A stretch of 64,000 nt of DNA from Vicia villosa (lineage: Eukaryota; Streptophyta; Magnoliopsida; Fabales; Fabaceae): assembly GCF_029867415.1 (NCBI RefSeq), contig NW_026705918.1, positions 217,608-281,607 of the forward strand. The letters are read 5' to 3'. Positions 59,521 to 64,000 of the stretch are shown in pieces (within the stretch, counting starts at the first letter, position 1; every line of letters begins with the position of its first letter). The notes under the pieces were generated by a model. That model was not told where the DNA came from. It did not search any database and worked only from the letters and a program-made list of their open reading frames with translations. The translations under genes and the position numbers were made by a program.

Positions 59521-59767
59521 ATCTAGATACCAAAGTATCGGGGATAACAATTTTGAAAAAGAGAATAATTTTGAGGAATTATAAGAATGAGAGGGAATAT
59601 TGTAATTGCATTGAACTATATGAGTTGTTTATATACAAGGTAGTTGTTACTTACTCAAAAAGCAATTGTCTCTTGACCGACTAAAAACAAAACAAACTAC
59701 CTCTACCTAACTGATATTAGCCTAACTAACTTCTTTTAGGATAGCTTGGATTAAACTTAACAGTAAT

Positions 59768-61560
59768 CACATAAACAAAATACACGAGCAATATCAGACA
59801 AAGATCTTTGTTATCACATAAATAGATCTTTGTTCTAGAGATATTTGTTATCACATACATATAATACATAACATAGCATCAATATTTGTTAACCTAAATT
59901 TAACATGACAGTGTATCATTAATAGATAGTTAGGGATGTTTCATCATCTTGAGAATATATGTGGTTGATCTTGCAAGTGTCACATTCACCTGGATTGGAA
60001 CCTTAGTTACGTGAGGGTGAAATGTACCCACACAATTCTTACATTTGCATTCGTCTTCTGCTCAAATTTATTGAACTTAATATTCCTTTCATTATCAATC
60101 ACTGGTGAACGATACTCGATCTTAGCCACTCTTCGATTGTCGATCTTAGCCAATCTTGATTAAGAATGCAAGGATATTTCGAAAGGGTTTAAGGTTTTTG
60201 TGTTATGATCATGAAAAGTACTACACATGTAAGGTAATGCAAAATTCGTTTTCCCTTGTGAACTTTACGGATTCCAAAAATTTGAAAGGTGTATCCGAAT
60301 TTCAAAATTCTAACTTTTTTAAACATGAATGAGATGTGTTTCTGATGAAGAGATTTGTTGATTTGTTGTATTGTGGTGCCTGCGGAGATTGAAATCCGAA
60401 CGGTGACAAATGACATTTTTGGATTTCTATAGGATTTGAGAATACTACACGAGGTGTAACGAACAACCCTTTATTCAATTAACTCTTAATTCTTACAAGT
60501 TGAGATTAATCCTTTTAATAAATCAGTTTAATAGAGTTTGTTAGAGTAATTATCTATAACAAACTATTACAATATAACTAACATATCAAGTTACCAACTA
60601 ATTAAATACATAAACGGTTATATTTGTAACAACCCCTGCAAACTGAAATGGATATCAAGCATTTTGAGTTTGGAAACCAAAGAAATAAATGGACCAAGAT
60701 GTAGAAACTTGGTAAACACATATGCAACTTAGCTTTTAGAGTCTATTGCCGTGTGATGGATTGTTTTAGCTTGTATTTTATTACAAATTTGACAGTAGTC
60801 CATTTTTGTGTTTGGTTCTTCCGTTGAAAATAGTGTTTGAGACAATTGAATGGTACACATTGTGAATTTATATGCTTACAAGTATGAAATTAACGATCTT
60901 GATAATATCCTTCCTAAAATACTTGCACTTCTTGTGATCACTAATTAACTTTTTCATATTGAAAAAACAAGAGGTTAAATGAAGAATTTTAACTTAAAAA
61001 TGATATGTTGTCACATAAACTTAACATTAAATTTTGACAACCATCTAAATGGTTGAGATATTTTAAATAAGATGTTAATAATGTTTAATAATCACTCAAA
61101 ACAATTAAACACGAATTTGAATGTAGTTGGACACAATTTTAAATTTATATTTGAATAAAGTAATTATAAATTAATTAAAATATGTAACTATATAATTCTT
61201 TTCTCAACCCTTAAACATCTCTACAACTTTTCTCGAACTTTAAAATTAAAATATTAAAAATATACTTCTTTCTTTTTTACTCAAAAATATTTGATTACTA
61301 GAATTCGATCACCCCTTATATCTGCGAGCAAATGAAAAGGATTTTGTATTTCTTTTTCAAATTTTAAAATATCAAACATAGAAAGAAAAAATGATCAGAA
61401 TAAAATAATTTTACACTTTCAATTAATCACACAGTCTATCATGCCAAATCATTCTTATATTCAACCTCTAAAACATATTTTTAGCATTTGAATTCTAAAA
61501 CCCCAAATAAATTTTAGTTTCAAGATAACCGAAGTGGTTATTTAACAAAATTTAACGAAA
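59768..61560. other. Intergenic, no gene recognised
   Basis: Starts with remains of the 75-bp repeat. The 75-codon minus frame at 60189-60416 has no recognisable domain. The remainder is AT-rich. Confidence 0.5.
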
Positions 61561-61610
61561 AGCCCAATGTAAAAAAAACCCAACCGAACTCTTTATAAGC
61601 CTAACCCTCG
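61561..61610 (+). promoter_or_regulatory. Candidate promoter of the U14 snoRNA cluster
   Basis: AGCCCAAT at 61561-61568 is a Site II (TGGGCT) element on the minus strand, followed by a TATA-like TTTATAAG at about 61592-61599 and 'cctaaccct' (telo-box-like) at 61600-61608. Site II plus telo-box is a known pairing upstream of plant ribosome-biogenesis and snoRNA genes. It lies about 485 bp before the first snoRNA, so a longer precursor is implied. Confidence 0.45.
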
Positions 61611-62093
61611 CGTTTGGATTTGCAATAGAGTTTGCCGCAAAATTTCATCCTCTCTGGTCTAAACCTAGATCAATGTATCGCTCTTGAATGTCTGCATTTT
61701 TTTTTCATTTGTTCTAAACATGTATTGATTTTTATTATAGGTCTCGTTCGTCGTAATTGGACTAATCGATCTTGCCTACCATCCTGTTATATCACCACCC
61801 ATACTCTGAGTCCATCTTTTCAATCTCAGAAACTACTTTCAATTTAATATTTTTCTGTTTTATTTTTTAGCCTTTAATTATATGTTGCTTGTTAGGTTTG
61901 ATTTAAATTCGTTTATTTGGCCGATGATTAAACTATTTTTAATAGACAAGCATATGTCTGAAGTATTCTGTGTAGACTATCTAATCTTCTCAATGAGGCC
62001 AAATATCAATGAATTAAGTTTTTTTTTTCTTTCAATTTTGGTATAATTTTATTTTGTATAGAGTATTTTTTTGTTTAGATGTAGTGTATGAAT

Positions 62094-62219
62094 ATTGTCT
62101 ATGATGATATGTTGAAGGCTTGTTTCTCAAACATTCGCAGTGGCCGACCAAGAGCTTTCGCCTTCGCCAGGCTTGAGAGCTAGTGCTGTTTTTATCCTTC
62201 CTTGGATGTCTGAGACAAT
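62094..62219 (+). ncRNA. U14: U14 C/D-box snoRNA, copy 1
   Basis: C box ATGATGA at 62101-62107 and D box CTGA at 62210-62213 are closed by a 6-bp terminal stem (ATTGTC/GACAAT). Two blocks conserved from yeast to man in U14 are present: ACATTCGCAG (domain A, pairs with 18S rRNA) and TCCTTCCTTGGATGTCTGA (domain B with the D box). U14 directs 18S rRNA processing and 2'-O-methylation in the nucleolus. About 126 nt, usual for plant U14. Confidence 0.92.
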
Positions 62220-62338
62220 CTTTATTTCAAACTGTTTTGGCATGGATTTTGAATTTTAGATAATTCAGCTCTTGCTTTTGGTACAATTGAAATTTATTAT
62301 GTACAGTTTGTTTATGTTGTGTTTATTTAATTGTAACT

Positions 62339-62461
62339 GAGCTATGATGATATCTTTAAGGCTTGTTTCTCAAAACATTCGCAGTGGCCGACTAAGAACT
62401 TTCGCCTTTCGCCAGGCTTGAGAGTTAATGCTGCTTTTTCCTTCCTTGGATGTCTGAGCTC
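62339..62461 (+). ncRNA. U14: U14 C/D-box snoRNA, copy 2
   Basis: C box ATGATGA at 62344-62350, D box CTGA at 62454-62457, terminal stem GAGC/GCTC. Domains A (AACATTCGCAG) and B (TTCCTTCCTTGGATGTCTGA) are the same as in copy 1, while the linker between them differs at several bases and one small indel. It starts 245 bp after copy 1 on the same strand, so both may come from one precursor. Confidence 0.92.
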
Positions 62462-62724
62462 TAATGTTTATCTTCATTGACTAAAATCCGATTGTAATTA
62501 AGTTACGATTAATTTATTTTACTGTAAATTTTTTTGTCAAAGTATTAAATTTTTGAAAATATTATTATTTTTATATTTGCAATTGGTTAAATAAATTTAT
62601 CATATTTCTAGACAACCATTAACCAATCTATTTGTTCTGTATTTTACAAAATTCTACTTATTCTTCTTTTGCTACCTCTTTTTTTACTGATTTAGGGAAA
62701 AACTAGTCTATGGATTTTATTAGA

Positions 62725-63025
62725 TGTACCTTTGTATATTGAATTTCTAATTATAATTATTAGATTTTTCTTTTATATTTAGAACATATTTAGAATATAC
62801 TTTTGTCTAAACTTTAGATTTTCCAAATATTTTGTCATTGTTTTAAATATGTACCGTTGTATATTGAATTTCTAATTATAATTATTAGTTATATTTTTTT
62901 TTATATTTAGAACATATTTAGAATATACTTTTGTCTAAACTCTACATTTTCCAAATATTTTGTCATTGTTTTAAATATGTACCTTGTATTTTCTAATTAT
63001 AATTATTAGATGCACCTTTGTATTT
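62725..63025. repeat. Tandem duplication, about 125-bp unit, 2.4 copies
   Basis: Units start near 62725, 62850 and 62979 with 'tgtacc(t/g)ttgtat', each followed by 'tttctaattataattatta'. The first two share 'catatttagaatatactttt' and 'ccaaatattttgtcattg'. AT-rich and non-coding. Confidence 0.85.
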
Positions 63026-64000
63026 TGCATAAGTTGTTCTCAATTTTTCTATCCCTGACTACTAAAGATAAGATACATCGATAAATATGTAAACTTACAC
63101 AATATCGTTGTATGCTTGTATTGCTTTTAAAACTGACCAAATGTGAAACCATGTTTTACACAACAAAAATTCAAAAGATAGGATATTTCACTAGATGAAA
63201 AATTAGTAAATATTACATAAATTCGTTCATCCATGATTTTTTTGATTTGTGTTTGCTCATTTTGACTAACTTTGGTTTCGGAATTGTCCATTTTTATCGA
63301 ATGTTCAAAGGTTAATTTGAAGTTTTTTATCAAACATTTAGAGTGCATATTTATATCCCAAATGACAAAAACAAATAATAACACATAGTAAAACAAAAAA
63401 TGATAGATCTGAGAAAGTTATAGATTGCAACGTGTAAAGGATTCATGACGGCTTTGACAGAGAGCGAAAAGTTCTTGGTAGAAGCGAAAAGTTCTTGGTA
63501 GAAGCAAAAGAGTGGTGTTGAATGAGAGAGATACTATCCTTCATAGGGGCAATAACCATTATGAAAGTGAAAGAAGAAAACCACCATAGAGGTGGGAGGT
63601 GGCCACCATTAAACCTTAAAAGGTTTAGATGGAGGTTTTCTAGAGAAATCGGGATATGTTACAATTTGATCATGCGTGAAATTATTTATAAAGTATAAAT
63701 AGGTTATTTTTATAACCATAAATGAGAAGGTTCATGAAATTTCAGAAAGGTTATTTTGCTGCAAAGTTGTGAAGCCCGGAAAATCCTAATGTTCAGAATT
63801 CAAAGTCCTGCATGAGTAACTCGAGGATAACATTGAGTGATTAAAATTAGTTTCAATCATATTTATAATATAAATATTGGGTGATTAAAATTCATAACTT
63901 AACATTAAAAAAATTGAGTATATTTATATTATAACTTTCGACATAAAATAAATTATGTGTTATTAACAGTTTTTGAATAAATAAATAATTTGAAGATGAA
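63026..64000. other. Intergenic, no gene recognised
   Basis: AT-rich. A 22-bp direct duplication of 'gcgaaaagttcttggtagaa' occurs at about 63467-63508. The 89-codon minus frame at 63127-63396 has no domain I know. Confidence 0.5.

Larger units (their letters stand above)
50965..59762 (-). mobile_element. Decayed Ty1/copia element carrying nested insertions
   Basis: Left LTR 50965-51205 and right LTR 59536-59762 share 'attgtaattgcattgaacta' and 'caaggtagttgttactt' but differ at many sites and by indels, so the insertion is old. Flanks are GTTAT (50960-50964) and GTAAT (59763-59767), a target duplication with one change. A primer site with TGGTATC, initiator-Met type, lies beside the right LTR (complement 59526-59532). 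Coding parts are on the minus strand and broken. Confidence 0.85.

Noticed and set aside
60189..60416. 75-codon minus frame
   Set aside because: No recognisable domain, no signal or splice context, isolated in AT-rich DNA.

Overview
The window reads as nuclear DNA of a legume, most likely the pea/vetch/Medicago side of the family. It carries intron-rich plant genes with GT-AG introns, and Ogre/Tat-type LTR sequence: one solo LTR starting TGTCATACCCC, and one minus-strand 3' LTR with polypurine tract and a tandem-repeat 3' region. The background is AT-rich and full of MITEs. Species is not determined.

Layout. 1-2220: 3' end of an Ogre/Tat-type element on the minus strand. 3304-11563: eight-exon gene for a secreted or membrane-anchored protein with an ethylbenzene-dehydrogenase-like haem-binding domain; its introns hold a LINE tail and several MITEs. 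13057-14675: two-exon P-class PPR gene (minus). 15640-18000: decayed Tat-lineage Ty3/gypsy element with a short tandem-repeat block and duplicated LTR-like segment. 18400-21090: simple repeats and a CACTA element with a TAA duplication. 22085-23811: eight-exon plastid D27-like gene.

24819-41058 is the most distinctive region: a tandem array of seven tRNA-Lys(UUU) units with an original period of about 1.75 kb. Two tRNA genes are canonical and identical; five are decayed, mostly by C-to-T and G-to-A transitions. Three mobile elements entered single units and can be delimited to the base against sister units: a 982-bp hAT element, a 146-bp Stowaway MITE and a 5,028-bp intact Ty1/copia element whose LTRs differ at one base.

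41059-43310: LTR fragment and decayed LINE ORF2, the latter split by a GC-rich hAT MITE. 43600-47394: eight-exon receptor-like kinase gene with one GC-AG intron. 48548-49360: intronless pectin methylesterase/invertase inhibitor-domain gene with three 17-residue repeats after its signal peptide. 50001-50476: Tourist-like MITE. 50960-59767: four-level nest: decayed copia element, then a TGATGACA-ended solo LTR, then a 3.57-kb Ogre-type solo LTR, then a 128-bp MITE. 62094-62461: two U14 C/D-box snoRNA genes in tandem behind a TATA-like/Site II-like region. The rest is AT-rich intergenic DNA with short duplications.

The five protein genes do not form a pathway: they look like independent housekeeping, signalling and cell-wall genes scattered between transposons. 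Exon models were assembled by hand from reading-frame continuity, splice sites and remembered family sequence; no alignment or RNA evidence was available.
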